A DNA stretch of 64,000 bases from Neorhizobium lilium. GTDB taxonomy: Bacteria; Pseudomonadota; Alphaproteobacteria; Rhizobiales; Rhizobiaceae. Numbering within the stretch: position 1 is the stretch's first letter; each line of letters begins with the position of its first letter. The stretch spans positions 1,026,573 to 1,090,572 of the forward strand of contig NZ_SBIP01000001.1 of the NCBI RefSeq assembly GCF_004053875.1, in the 5' to 3' direction. Of the stretch, positions 18,634 through 27,445 are shown one piece after another. The translations under genes and the position numbers were made by a program. Under the pieces are notes generated by a model. The model did not search any database, was not told the DNA's origin, and saw nothing but the letters and a program-made list of their open reading frames with translations.

Positions 18634-19518
18634 CTATACGCGAAGCGCATCGATGACGGCGCGCAGGCCGGCGGACAGATATTTCCGTGTCGGATAATAG
18701 AGATAAAGCCAGTCCTCGGGCGCACTCCAGGATGCCAGGCATTCGATCAGGCTGCCATTCTCGATATAGGGGCGCGCCCGTTCTTCCCAGACATAAGCCA
18801 GTCCCACGCCCGACAGTGCTGCCTCGACCATCAACTCATGGTCATCCAGCGACAGAGAGCCATTCGGCTCAAACTCGATGATCTTGCCAGCGCGGCTGAA
18901 CTCCCAGGCATAGGGCTTGCCGCTCGGGTAGATATTGCGGATGCAAACATGGTGACGCAGATCATCCGGGGTCTTGGGGAGCGGATGATGCTCGAAATAG
19001 GCCGTGGAGCCCACGACGGCAAACCGCAGCCGCGGTTTGATCTTCACAGCCGTCATGCCATCGCGCAGGCTTTCGCCGCGACGTATGCCGGCATCGAAGC
19101 CCTCCTCCACAATGTCGACAAGCCGGTCGGTGGCGACGATTTCCAGCTGGAGACCGGGATTTTGTGCGATGAGCGGACCAATGACCGATCGGAACACGAA
19201 CGGTGCCACCGAATTGGGCGCGTTGATGCGAACCTTGCCAAACGGCGTGTCGCGAAACTGGTTGAGCGCATCCAACGCGGAGCCGATTTCCCCGAATGCC
19301 GGTGACAGTTGCGCAAGCAACATTGCGCCGGCATCGGTCAGCGACACGCTGCGGGTCGTCCGGTTGAGCAGGCGGATTCCGACACGTGCCTCGAGATTCC
19401 CCACCGCATGGCTGATCGCCGACGCCGTCACCCCGCGCTCTTCGCCGGCCCGGCGAAAGTTGCGATGACGGGCAACCGCATCGAAGGCGGCCAGTTCCGA
19501 GAGATCCGTACTGCGCAT
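18634..19518 (-). CDS. LysR-family regulator
   Basis: About 294 residues from ATG 19518. The helix-turn-helix (NFRRAGEERGVTASAISHAV, LEARVGIRLLNRTTRSVSLT) and the effector domain with IEEGFDAGIRRG-like and YPTRKYLSAGLRA segments place it in the CrgA-like LysR subgroup (the sequence has IVEEGFDAGIRRGESL). It is divergent from the VOC/SDR genes at 19635 and 20182 across a short AT-rich gap with inverted repeats, so these are its probable targets. The stop lies 86 bases from the end of the convergent MBL fragment. Confidence 0.85.
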   Translation of the reverse strand: MRSTDLSELAAFDAVARHRNFRRAGEERGVTASAISHAVGNLEARVGIRLLNRTTRSVSLTDAGAMLLAQLSPAFGEIGSALDALNQFRDTPFGKVRINAPNSVAPFVFRSVIGPLIAQNPGLQLEIVATDRLVDIVEEGFDAGIRRGESLRDGMTAVKIKPRLRFAVVGSTAYFEHHPLPKTPDDLRHHVCIRNIYPSGKPYAWEFSRAGKIIEFEPNGSLSLDDHELMVEAALSGVGLAYVWEERARPYIENGSLIECLASWSAPEDWLYLYYPTRKYLSAGLRAVIDALRV

Positions 19519-19530
19519 TGTCAAATTTCA

Positions 19531-19558
19531 CTCATCATTGAGAGGAGGATTATCTCTC
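19531..19558. promoter_or_regulatory. Candidate LysR binding region
   Basis: Two adjoining inverted repeats, CTCA-N4-TGAG (19531-19542) and GAGAG-N9-CTCTC (19540-19558), lie in the 116-base gap between the LysR gene and the VOC gene. Position and symmetry suit a LysR operator, but the arms are short. Confidence 0.3.
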
Positions 19559-19634
19559 TAATTCTTAATCTCGAAAAGATCCAGATTGCTCCTCGCAAAC
19601 CGGCGCTGTGCCGGACCAAACAGGAAACAAGACA

Positions 19635-20096
19635 ATGGCCGACTTCATTCCTCCCGCCCGTGACACGACATCGCCCTTCGCTGACATGCGTGGTCATCAC
19701 GTTGCCGTCCGCACGCCGGACCTGGAAACCGCGAAACGCTGGTATGTCGAGAAGCTCGACTTCCGTGTCGTGGCTGAATGGGACTATGCCGACGAGCATC
19801 TTGCCTATCTCGCCCCTGCCACGGACGATCATTTCTATGTGGAAATCCTGGGTGGCGGTGATCCGTCGCCGGCAGACGTCCGCCCCTATACCGATCTCGG
19901 CGATAGCCTTAAATATGCCGGCTACCACCATTTCTGCCTGAATGTCGCAAGCGTTGACGCCACCGTCGAGGCACTACGCGCGCGCGGCGTCACCATCGTC
20001 ACCGAGCCGTTCGAGCTTTTGGCGATCAGCCGGCGCCTTGCCTTCTTCTGCGATCCCTTCGGCAATCTGATCGAGCTGGCAGAAGTCCTGCCATGA
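19635..20096 (+). CDS. VOC-family (glyoxalase/dioxygenase fold) protein
   Basis: About 153 residues with the vicinal-oxygen-chelate fold: MRGHHVAVRTPDLETAKRWY starts the first beta-alpha-beta unit with a metal-ligand H, HFYVEILGGG supplies the E, and YHHFCLNVASVDATV starts the second unit. FFCDPFGNLIELAEVLP closes it with the last glutamate. Such proteins can be glyoxalases, dioxygenases or resistance proteins; the reaction here is unknown. ATG 19635 follows AGGAAACAAGACA. It precedes an SDR gene by 85 bases with a hairpin between. Confidence 0.78.
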   Translation: MADFIPPARDTTSPFADMRGHHVAVRTPDLETAKRWYVEKLDFRVVAEWDYADEHLAYLAPATDDHFYVEILGGGDPSPADVRPYTDLGDSLKYAGYHHFCLNVASVDATVEALRARGVTIVTEPFELLAISRRLAFFCDPFGNLIELAEVLP

Positions 20097-20111
20097 GCGT
20101 TTTCCACCCGG

Positions 20112-20139
20112 CTGGCCGCCACGGAATCGCGGTGGCCAG
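20112..20139. other. Hairpin between the VOC and SDR genes
   Basis: CTGGCCGCC and GGTGGCCAG can form a 9-base stem (one G-U pair) with a 10-base loop. No T-run follows, so it is more likely an mRNA-stabilising or processing hairpin than a terminator. Confidence 0.4.
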
Positions 20140-20181
20140 ACGTCCCGTCCCTTATCTCCTCGAAAATCAAGGAACATCCTC

Positions 20182-21015
20182 ATGAAAATCTGGTTCATCA
20201 CCGGCGCCTCGCGTGGCTTTGGCGCCCTCATCACTACGCGTGCTCTTGCACAGGGCGACGCCGTCGTCGCCACCGCTCGCAATCCAAAGGCGATCACTGA
20301 TCGGTTCGGTGAGCACCCCAACCTGTTACCTGTCGCACTGGATGTCACAGACGACAAACAGGCGGCCGCAGCGGCGAAAGCCGCGATCGATCGCTTCGGC
20401 CAGATCGATATCCTGCTCAACAATGCCGGGTTTGGACTGATGGGCGCTATCGAGGAGGCGACGGTGTCGGAAATCGAGGCGGTCTACCGCACCAACGTTT
20501 TTGGCCTGCTCAACGTGACCCGCGCCGTGCTGCCCTTCATGCGGCAGGCGCGCTCCGGCCGCATCCTGAATATCTCATCGATCGGCGGCTATCGCGGCGC
20601 AGCAGGCTTCGGTGTCTATTCCTCGACGAAATTTGCCGTCGAGGGCCTGAGCGAAGCCCTGCATGACGAACTCGCGCCACTTGGCATCCATGTCACCGTC
20701 ATCGAGCCGGGTTATTTCCGCACCGATTTCCTCGACAGCTCGTCCTTGTCGGTCAGCGGCAATATCATCGGCGATTACGCAGAAACTGTCGGCAAGGTGC
20801 GCACGATAGCGGCCGGGCTCAGCCATAACCAACCCGGCGATCCTCAAAAGCTGGCGGAAGTGCTGATCGCCTTCTCTGATGCCCCCAGTCCGCCGGTACG
20901 CCTGCCGCTCGGTAGCGACACGGTCGCCGCGATCGAGAAAAAGCACGCACAAGACGCTGCCATCCTCTCCGAATGGCGCACTGTCTCGGTGTCGACTGAC
21001 TTCGCCGCTGACTAA
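20182..21015 (+). CDS. Short-chain dehydrogenase/reductase
   Basis: About 277 residues, longer than the other SDRs here. It carries TGASRGFGALITTRALAQ, the LLNNAGFG strand, the catalytic serine in ILNISSIGGYRG and Y-x-x-x-K in FGVYSSTKFAVEGLSEAL, followed by VTVIEPGYFRTDF. The last 60 residues are the extended tail typical of the retinol-dehydrogenase/17-beta-HSD-like bacterial SDRs. It should be NADP(H)-dependent; the substrate is unknown. It lies downstream of the VOC gene in the same direction, probably one transcript under the divergent LysR. Confidence 0.85.
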   Translation: MKIWFITGASRGFGALITTRALAQGDAVVATARNPKAITDRFGEHPNLLPVALDVTDDKQAAAAAKAAIDRFGQIDILLNNAGFGLMGAIEEATVSEIEAVYRTNVFGLLNVTRAVLPFMRQARSGRILNISSIGGYRGAAGFGVYSSTKFAVEGLSEALHDELAPLGIHVTVIEPGYFRTDFLDSSSLSVSGNIIGDYAETVGKVRTIAAGLSHNQPGDPQKLAEVLIAFSDAPSPPVRLPLGSDTVAAIEKKHAQDAAILSEWRTVSVSTDFAAD

Positions 21016-21151
21016 TGAAGACGGTCGTCCGGTTGAGCTTCGGTGCGACGGGAGGTCGCTGTCGGGCCTCCCTCCGCCTTGAAAGGACCGGAGCCGCAAA
21101 CCGATTGATCGGGTCGCAGACCCAGATTAAACGACGTCGCCTGCCCGGTGA

Positions 21152-21556
21152 TTAAATCAGGAACTCCACATCGACAGGGATTTGCATTGAGGTAACAAGA
21201 TGATTTGTCTGGCCCGCCAACCCAATCACCGCCAACAACTCCCCGTGCTGCTGAGGCGTCATCCCTTTCGCCTTGGCCGCGGCGGTGTGTGAATGGACGC
21301 AGTACGAGCAGCCGTTGGCCGTCGAAACCGCGATGTAGATCATCTCCCTCACCAGAGGATCGAGCGCACCTTCCACGGTCATGACCGCCTTGAGGGCCTC
21401 CCAAGTACGCTTCAACAAGGCGGGGTCGTTTGCAAGACCCCGCCAGAAATTGTTGATGAAATCGGAATTGCGGGTCGCCCGAATGTCATCAAAAACCGAC
21501 TTAACGGCAGGAATGGCTTCGGCTTCTTCGTTGGTCAGCAACGGAACGGTCGACAT
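21152..21556 (-). CDS. Carboxymuconolactone decarboxylase / AhpD-like protein
   Basis: About 134 residues with the AhpD core: LDPLVREMIYIAVSTANGCS, then CSYCVHSHTAAAKAKGM. The C-x-x-C-x-x-x-H signature of AhpD-type peroxidase-like proteins is intact, so it could act as an alkylhydroperoxidase or peroxidatic partner. ATG 21556 has GGAG upstream (minus strand TTGGAGAAAAC). It lies 17 bases after the stop of the ABC ATPase gene on the same strand and could be the last gene of that operon, although its function does not obviously fit transport. Confidence 0.8.
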   Translation of the reverse strand: MSTVPLLTNEEAEAIPAVKSVFDDIRATRNSDFINNFWRGLANDPALLKRTWEALKAVMTVEGALDPLVREMIYIAVSTANGCSYCVHSHTAAAKAKGMTPQQHGELLAVIGLAGQTNHLVTSMQIPVDVEFLI

Positions 21557-21573
21557 GTTTTCTCCAATGGCAA

Positions 21574-23088
21574 TTAGTGAACTGCAGCATACATGATCTT
21601 CTCTTCAGTGGACTCACTCGGGGAAAACTCTTCCACGATGCGCCCTTGGCGGCAGACGAGAATGCGGTCCGACAGATTCAAGATTTCCGGCAGGTAGGAT
21701 GATATCACCACGACGGCGAGACCCTGGTCCGCGAGTTCGTTGATGATCTGGTGGATCTCGGCGATAGCGCCCACGTCGACCCCGCGCGTCGGCTCATCGA
21801 AGATCACAAGACGCGGCTTTTGGACCAGCCCCCTGCCGATCACCACCTTCTGCTGATTGCCGCCGGAGAGTTCGACGACGCGTGCGTTCTCATTGATCGC
21901 TTTGATATTCAGCTTCTGCGTCCATTCGGAAGACAGCTGGTGCATTTCACTCATGCTGATGACCGAGCTCTTCTCCCGTCCGGCCGCAAGCAGACCTGAA
22001 AACAGGTTCTCGGCGATCGACATCGTCTCGAAAAACCCTTCGCTTTTTCGATCTTCCGTCACGTAGACGATACCGTCGTTGACAGCGTCGCGAGGAACGG
22101 CATAGCGAACCGGCTTGTCATCGAGTTCAATCGTACCGCCGCGCTTGAAGTCACGTTTGTAGATGCCGGAGACCACCTTGAATGTCTCTGTTCGCCCCGA
22201 TCCAATCAATCCGAAGACACCGGTGATCTGACCCTGGAAGATCGAGAACGAGTTGTTTCTGACGACATTGCTCATCGACAGGTCTTGTACGGACAATACC
22301 TTCTTACCGGCCTTGCGAAGCTGTGTCCCGTCGCGCTGGCGATACAGTTCTCCGGATAGTGTTCGACCAACCATAGCGGATATGATCTTGTTGCGGTCGT
22401 AGCTGGATGTCTCGCCCGATGAGACCAGTTCGCCGTCTCGCAGAATCGTAATGCGATCCGAGAGCATCAGCGCTTCTTCAAGCGCGTGACTGATGAAGAC
22501 GATCGACACGCCTTGCGATTTTAAGCGCCGGATGAGAGCAAAGAAATGGCGCTTCTCCTCCGGCGTAAGCGTGGCCGTCGGTTCGTCGAAGATAATGATT
22601 TCGGCATTGTGGTGAACGGCTCGGGCAATTTCGACCATCTGCCTTTTTGCGGCGCCGAGCGTCTCGACCATTGCCGTTGGATCAACCGGGAAATTAAGCG
22701 ACTGGAGAAATTGCTGTGCCGAGATGTAAATACCGCGCAAGCGATTGAGGAAGCCCTCTGTACCGAGATAGAGGTTCTGAGCCACGGTCATCGACGGAAC
22801 CAGACTGGTCTCCTGAAACACCATCGCGATGCCCGCATTAAGGGCAGCGTGTGGTGACGCGTAGCTTATCTCCTTGCCGCGGTGGAACATCTTCCCGGAA
22901 GTCATTTCGACCACGCCGGCGACGATTTTCGTCAGGGTGGACTTACCCGCCCCATTCTCTCCCAGCAGGGCATGAATTTCGCCTCGGCGTAGATCGAAAC
23001 TGACATTCTTGACGGCGGGCACACCACGATAGGCTTTCGTGACGCCTTCGAGGCGGATGATCGTTTCTTTGGTAGCATCAACTAGCAT
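21574..23088 (-). CDS. Sugar-type ABC importer ATPase with two ATP-binding domains
   Basis: About 504 residues, the size of RbsA/MglA proteins. The first domain has Walker A GENGAGKST, a Q-loop (VFQETSLVP), Walker B IIIFDEPTATLT and a switch histidine (FISHALEEA). The second domain has the degenerate Walker A normal for this family (GLIGSGRTE), signature SGGNQQKV and Walker B VIFDEPTRGVDVG. It would energise the two permeases of this operon at the inner membrane. ATG 23088 starts one base after the stop of the SMP-30-like gene (ACTGACATG), so the genes are translationally coupled. The longer frame from 23175 overlaps the upstream gene and has no ribosome site. Confidence 0.9.
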   Translation of the reverse strand: MLVDATKETIIRLEGVTKAYRGVPAVKNVSFDLRRGEIHALLGENGAGKSTLTKIVAGVVEMTSGKMFHRGKEISYASPHAALNAGIAMVFQETSLVPSMTVAQNLYLGTEGFLNRLRGIYISAQQFLQSLNFPVDPTAMVETLGAAKRQMVEIARAVHHNAEIIIFDEPTATLTPEEKRHFFALIRRLKSQGVSIVFISHALEEALMLSDRITILRDGELVSSGETSSYDRNKIISAMVGRTLSGELYRQRDGTQLRKAGKKVLSVQDLSMSNVVRNNSFSIFQGQITGVFGLIGSGRTETFKVVSGIYKRDFKRGGTIELDDKPVRYAVPRDAVNDGIVYVTEDRKSEGFFETMSIAENLFSGLLAAGREKSSVISMSEMHQLSSEWTQKLNIKAINENARVVELSGGNQQKVVIGRGLVQKPRLVIFDEPTRGVDVGAIAEIHQIINELADQGLAVVVISSYLPEILNLSDRILVCRQGRIVEEFSPSESTEEKIMYAAVH

Positions 23089-23089
23089 G

Positions 23090-24145
23090 TCAGTGAATCT
23101 CCGCGACGTCGATTGCAACGATGCAGTCACCGCCCTTGGAGGCGACGAAGAGCTTTCCATCGACCTCCACTCCACTCGTTGTTCCGTGCCTCAACCCATT
23201 GGCTCGGCTATGAAGGCTTGCGAGCGGCTGCAGGTTGGCGTCGAGTTTCACCACGAGCCCATAGGACCGGCTGGGGGACCAGGGTTTGTGTACACCCATG
23301 GTTTTGATGCCGCCACACTGAAGCGGCTCCAGGAAGCTTCGACCGGACGACAATGCCGGTGCGATCCAGAACTCCGAGGGAACGTGTTGGATCATGTCGC
23401 GCCGGTAATCTGTCTCGGCCAACACGAACTCGATCAGGCGGTTTCGCGGCGCAAACATCGAAAGCCATGCGCCGCCATCCGATGACGGCATCAATCTCGC
23501 GGGGTAGCATGGGAGGTGATCTAGAACGACTGTCAGTTCGCCAGACGACGTCAGACGCAGGATGCGATGCTTCCAGCTTTCCGTGAAGGCGACGCCATCC
23601 GGCTGCGGGAGAAGACCATATGGGAAAGCCAAGTTACCGACCACCTTCTCAAATGTCGCCTGCCCTCCACTTTCCAGCTTCCAAATGCTTCCGGATGCTC
23701 CCTTACCCATGAGATCGGCCGTCCATTGGGAGGGCCGGAGGCCGACAGCGCCATTTGCAAGCCAGAGAGAATTGTCCCGGTCGAAAGCGAGTGCAGTGAT
23801 GCAGCCAACCTCGGCCGGCATTTTGATATCAACGTCACCAAGCCGCAACTTGCCTGAATCCAGACCGACAGCAAATGTGCCGGCGGCCGACACCGCCAGT
23901 GCCGTGATCGGAGAAGCGAATGACTGAAGCAGGACTGGTTGAGTGTCACTCAATCTGATCTCGTAGATACCCGGGCCGCTGCTGCCGACGAGAACGCTCC
24001 CTCGCAACGCCAAATTGTCCACTGAGGGAAGACCGACCACGACGTCTGCTTCATCCAGACGCGAATTCGGCCTGAACGCGCCGTCCAGCGGTGGTATCGT
24101 GATCGCCTTGCCACGGAAAATATCCAGTATCGGATCGAGGATCAT
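23090..24145 (-). CDS. SMP-30/strictosidine-synthase-like beta-propeller protein
   Basis: About 351 residues without a signal peptide, with repeated beta-propeller blades (ASPITALAVSAAGTFAVGLD, ITALAFDRDNSLWLANG, FPYGLLPQPDGVAFTESW). It aligns with the C-terminal half of the preceding permease fusion. The metal-ligand positions of SMP-30 lactonases differ, though: the fusion has PNDCDIAPDG, YTNGV and YPDNINRASDG, and here the same places read CITALAFDRD, FPYGL and YPARLMPSSDG. It may thus be a non-catalytic or differently specific partner. ATG 24145 overlaps the stop of the fusion gene (ATGA) and follows GGGGAGG. Role unknown; lactone hydrolysis or substrate sensing are the obvious guesses. 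Confidence 0.75.
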   Translation of the reverse strand: MILDPILDIFRGKAITIPPLDGAFRPNSRLDEADVVVGLPSVDNLALRGSVLVGSSGPGIYEIRLSDTQPVLLQSFASPITALAVSAAGTFAVGLDSGKLRLGDVDIKMPAEVGCITALAFDRDNSLWLANGAVGLRPSQWTADLMGKGASGSIWKLESGGQATFEKVVGNLAFPYGLLPQPDGVAFTESWKHRILRLTSSGELTVVLDHLPCYPARLMPSSDGGAWLSMFAPRNRLIEFVLAETDYRRDMIQHVPSEFWIAPALSSGRSFLEPLQCGGIKTMGVHKPWSPSRSYGLVVKLDANLQPLASLHSRANGLRHGTTSGVEVDGKLFVASKGGDCIVAIDVAEIH

Positions 24146-26265
24146 TGTTGGCCTCCCCAGTACGAAGACGGTCCGGTCCACGTTTCGTCGCTTCCAGCGA
24201 TTTCAAACCGACCGATACGGTTGTTCAGGATACCGCCGACGAAAAGAAATCCCCTATGCTCGCGCATGGAGGTGACCATTGGATGCGAAACGCCGGAGAG
24301 ATCGGCCATGGCATCTCGAATTTGGCCCTGGTCATCGAACTTGACGACACCACCGGTGTTGATGTTTGGGAACAGCCAATCATCCTGTGGCAGACGGCGC
24401 GTCATTCGCTTGCGCATCCCCGGATGCCGCAGCGACAGATCGAAGCTTGGAGTTCTCATGCCGAGCCACGCCATCCAATAGGTGCCGTCCGAGGCCCTAT
24501 TTATGTTGTCTGGATATCCGGGCATATCGGAAATGACGCATTCAGCGATGCCTGCCTTCGGGCCGCTCAGCCAATACCGATGAACGCGGCACGCCCAACT
24601 CTCGGCGAAGAAGAGCGAGTTTCCATCGTGGGCGACGCAGACACCGTTCGTATAGCGATATCCATCCAGCAAGGTTTTTGTCGAACCGTCTTTCGGGTCG
24701 TAGACGAGGAGGCGACCCGTGGCGCGGTTCTCGATTGAATCCAACGCCCAGTCATGCGCGTCGTAGCGCTTCGTGGAGTCCGTGAAATAAATGCGTCCGT
24801 CTGGTGCGATATCACAATCATTGGGATCGCGAAGCCGCGCGTCATCGACGACCGATGTCCATGACCGCGAGGTCTCTGCCGTGAGTTTTCTGACCGACCG
24901 GTCCGGCGAGATTGAGTACAGACCCATTGCGCCGACACAACTGATGAGGTTTTCATCCTTGTCGAATGCCAGGCCCAGCGGGAAACCGCCGATGTGTGCG
25001 AACACCTCCGATCGCTGGTAGTCGGGCGCGAAGAAACGGACGATCTCGCCATGCCTCGTCCCACAATAGAGGTGATCATTTCGATCGAGGATGACGTCCT
25101 CGGGACCTTCGAGCTGTCCCAGTCCAATGTATTCGGTCCGAGAAAGTCGGTCATCCAGCGCATAAGACGTGCCCGAGCCCGGCACGGCAGACTTCGCCTC
25201 TCCCATGCGCAGATAAACAGGTGCCACATAGACCTCGTTCAGGACCTTGTGCCGATTTTTGAGCCAGCGAATATCCACGGTCACGGCGACCGCGAGCATC
25301 AATCCGAGCACCATCTGGTTGGTACCGGTTCCATAGCCGAGGCGAATGAGCCCATTCGTCATGACCAGGACGATGATCGCCCCCATCAGCCCCTTTACCA
25401 CCGATCCGCGTCCGCCACCGAGACTGTTGCCTCCGACGACCGCCGCAGTCAGCGCCAGAATTTCAAGGTTCAGCCCGGTGCCAGGCCCTGCGCCGCTCAG
25501 GCGGCAAGCGATCAGGAAGCCGGCGATCGAGGAGCAAAACCCGGAGAACACATATGTGAGGAAGACTGTCTGCTTGACCTTGATGCCGGCGTTGTGGGCG
25601 GACCGCCTTGAGCCGCCCACGGCCAACACATGCCAGCCAGGTCGAGATCGCGTCAACGCGATGTGGGTTATCACGACGAAGATCAAGGCGGTGAGCACGG
25701 AGATCGAAATGTCGAGGAAGGTGCCGTCGCCGACGAAATCCCAGACATCCGACATGGCCATCGACATCTGGATTTGTGCGGCAAAATTCACGACCAGAAT
25801 GTCATAGACCGCCCTGCCGATAATGAAGGTAACCAGTGTCGTCAGAAATGCCCGGAGCCTCAGGAAGCCGACGAGGTAGCCATTGATCGCACCGAAAGCG
25901 ACCCCGGTCAGAATCGAGGCCAGAAGCGCGATCCACACGGGTTGTTCGAAGATGAAGAATACCGAAACCGCGGCAAAGCACGAAAGAGCGAAGATCGATC
26001 CGACGGAAAGGTCAATGCCGCCGCCGAGCATGACGACGGTGAGCCCAGTCACCACAATCGAAAACTCGCCGAGTTGCCGGGTAGAGTCCTGCAGGGAGGT
26101 CAACTTGAAAAAGCCGGGGATCGAAGAGCCAAACCCCGCAACCACGATGACAAGCGCAAGAAAAGGAATGGCGTTGTCAGTCCATCGCTTCGTCAGGATC
26201 TCCCCGATGAGATGATCGGGAATGAGATTGTAGCGCCATGCCTGCAGACGGTCTCGAAATGCCAT
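24142..26265 (-). CDS. Ribose-type ABC permease fused to an SMP-30-like beta-propeller
   Basis: A 707-residue fusion. Residues 1 to about 340 are an RbsC-type inner-membrane permease: the family loop GGGIDLSVGSIFALS, AINGYLVGFLRLRAFLTTL, the EAA-like region GGSRRSAHNAGIKV and GGNSLGGGRGSV. From about 365 to the end is an SMP-30/strictosidine-synthase-like propeller with candidate metal ligands E (LEGPEDVILD), N (DPNDCDIAPDG) and N/D (YPDNINRASDG), and the blade end FAESWACRVHRYWL. There is no stop or frameshift between the parts. The linker is MGEAKSAVPGSGTSYALDD. If the last helix ends in the cytoplasm, the propeller acts on imported substrate as it emerges. Third gene of a five-gene operon. 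Confidence 0.88.
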   Translation of the reverse strand: MAFRDRLQAWRYNLIPDHLIGEILTKRWTDNAIPFLALVIVVAGFGSSIPGFFKLTSLQDSTRQLGEFSIVVTGLTVVMLGGGIDLSVGSIFALSCFAAVSVFFIFEQPVWIALLASILTGVAFGAINGYLVGFLRLRAFLTTLVTFIIGRAVYDILVVNFAAQIQMSMAMSDVWDFVGDGTFLDISISVLTALIFVVITHIALTRSRPGWHVLAVGGSRRSAHNAGIKVKQTVFLTYVFSGFCSSIAGFLIACRLSGAGPGTGLNLEILALTAAVVGGNSLGGGRGSVVKGLMGAIIVLVMTNGLIRLGYGTGTNQMVLGLMLAVAVTVDIRWLKNRHKVLNEVYVAPVYLRMGEAKSAVPGSGTSYALDDRLSRTEYIGLGQLEGPEDVILDRNDHLYCGTRHGEIVRFFAPDYQRSEVFAHIGGFPLGLAFDKDENLISCVGAMGLYSISPDRSVRKLTAETSRSWTSVVDDARLRDPNDCDIAPDGRIYFTDSTKRYDAHDWALDSIENRATGRLLVYDPKDGSTKTLLDGYRYTNGVCVAHDGNSLFFAESWACRVHRYWLSGPKAGIAECVISDMPGYPDNINRASDGTYWMAWLGMRTPSFDLSLRHPGMRKRMTRRLPQDDWLFPNINTGGVVKFDDQGQIRDAMADLSGVSHPMVTSMREHRGFLFVGGILNNRIGRFEIAGSDETWTGPSSYWGGQQ

Positions 26266-26371
26266 TTATGACCCGAACAAAATTTAGGAAAAGGAAAGCG
26301 ATGGGCACGAGTACCCCTTCCCCAAACGCGGAGAAGGTCACGTGTCGTTGTTCAAAGAAGCGGTTCAATTG

Positions 26372-27391
26372 TTACTTGGCTGCGGTCTGAAGTGACTTGA
26401 GGTCCCAGCAGCTGTCTGGCTTCAGATCTGCTTTCGTCGTCGCCTTTTCCAACGTGTAGATGTAGGTTTTCGACGTTCCGGCGGGCTGGCCGCTCTGCAG
26501 CAAGAACTTGATGATCGCATTGATGTCACGCGACTGGTGGTGAAGGTCGGTCATCACCACAGCGCCGTAGGTGCCATTCTCGAGGTTGTCGCAATCGGCC
26601 GCTTTCTCGCCGCCGCCGGTCGTCACGAGAAACACTTTATCCTGCAATTTCGCGTCACGAATTGCCGCCGCTGCTCCCGTGGCATCGCCATCCCAGAAGT
26701 CAATGATGCCGCAAACATCAGGATGCTGCTGAAGCATCGTGGTCGTAACATTCCGCGACGTGGTGGCGTCCCAGTTTGAGTCCGGCTTGGCGACAATCTG
26801 GAACTGTGGGTTCTTTTCCATCACCTTCATGATGCCGGCATACTGATAAAGGCTGGAGGCGTTGACCTGGTCACCCTGGACCAGGCCGACTTTCTTCGAT
26901 GACGTCGGGCCGCAGCCTTTGATGACCGCCTCAGCCTCGAGCTGGCCAAGCCGGTCCCAATCGCTTCCGACGAACGCATCTGCGGCAAAATTTGCGGGAT
27001 TGTCGATCAGGACGACATAGGTACCGGCCGCCTGCGCCTTCTTCAACAGGCGTGCATACGAGTTGAGGTCCGGCGAATGTACAATCAACACGTCCGGCCT
27101 GGTGTCCGAGGAAATGGCTTCGGTGATAGCCTGAGCACCCGCCTCGACACTCCAGTTGGGATCGCGTGTCTCGAAGACGCCACCGAATGCCTCGACTTCC
27201 GTCTTGATGTAGCTCGACCATCCCTGAGCGAGATCGAAGCCCATCGCCATTGGAACAAGCATCACCCGCTTGCCTTTCAGCGATTGGGAGTAGGCTGCCG
27301 GACCAGGATCTTCCTGCGCAGGCGCAGGCAGAGCCAAGAGAGAGATGGAAAGCGTGGCCGCTGCGGCCAAAAGCATCTTTGCGTATTTCAT
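26372..27391 (-). CDS. Periplasmic sugar-type binding protein of the RpiR-linked ABC importer
   Basis: About 339 residues with a signal peptide (MKYAKMLLAAAATLSISLLA, cleavage after APAQ). The two-lobed type I binding-protein fold is visible: GKRVMLVPMAMGFDLAQGWS, DVLIVHSPDLNSYARLLKKA, YVVLIDNPANFAAD and VCGIIDFWDGDATGAAAAI. It differs from classic RbsB proteins in ending with a two-cysteine tail (DSCWDLKS; another C in AADCDNLENG), possibly forming a disulfide. It delivers the unknown ligand to the two permeases. I prefer ATG 27391 to 27403, because GAGGA lies five bases before it. The 106-base gap before the fusion gene holds no clear terminator. Confidence 0.87.
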   Translation of the reverse strand: MKYAKMLLAAAATLSISLLALPAPAQEDPGPAAYSQSLKGKRVMLVPMAMGFDLAQGWSSYIKTEVEAFGGVFETRDPNWSVEAGAQAITEAISSDTRPDVLIVHSPDLNSYARLLKKAQAAGTYVVLIDNPANFAADAFVGSDWDRLGQLEAEAVIKGCGPTSSKKVGLVQGDQVNASSLYQYAGIMKVMEKNPQFQIVAKPDSNWDATTSRNVTTTMLQQHPDVCGIIDFWDGDATGAAAAIRDAKLQDKVFLVTTGGGEKAADCDNLENGTYGAVVMTDLHHQSRDINAIIKFLLQSGQPAGTSKTYIYTLEKATTKADLKPDSCWDLKSLQTAAK

Positions 27392-27445
27392 TGGATTCCT
27401 CATTGCTGTTGACGGTTCAGATGTTCGCCTGCGCTGGCTGTATGC

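Noticed and set aside
21012..21404. Minus-strand frame overlapping the AhpD-like gene
   Set aside because: Different frame from the C-x-x-C-containing AhpD-like protein, which is clearly the real gene.
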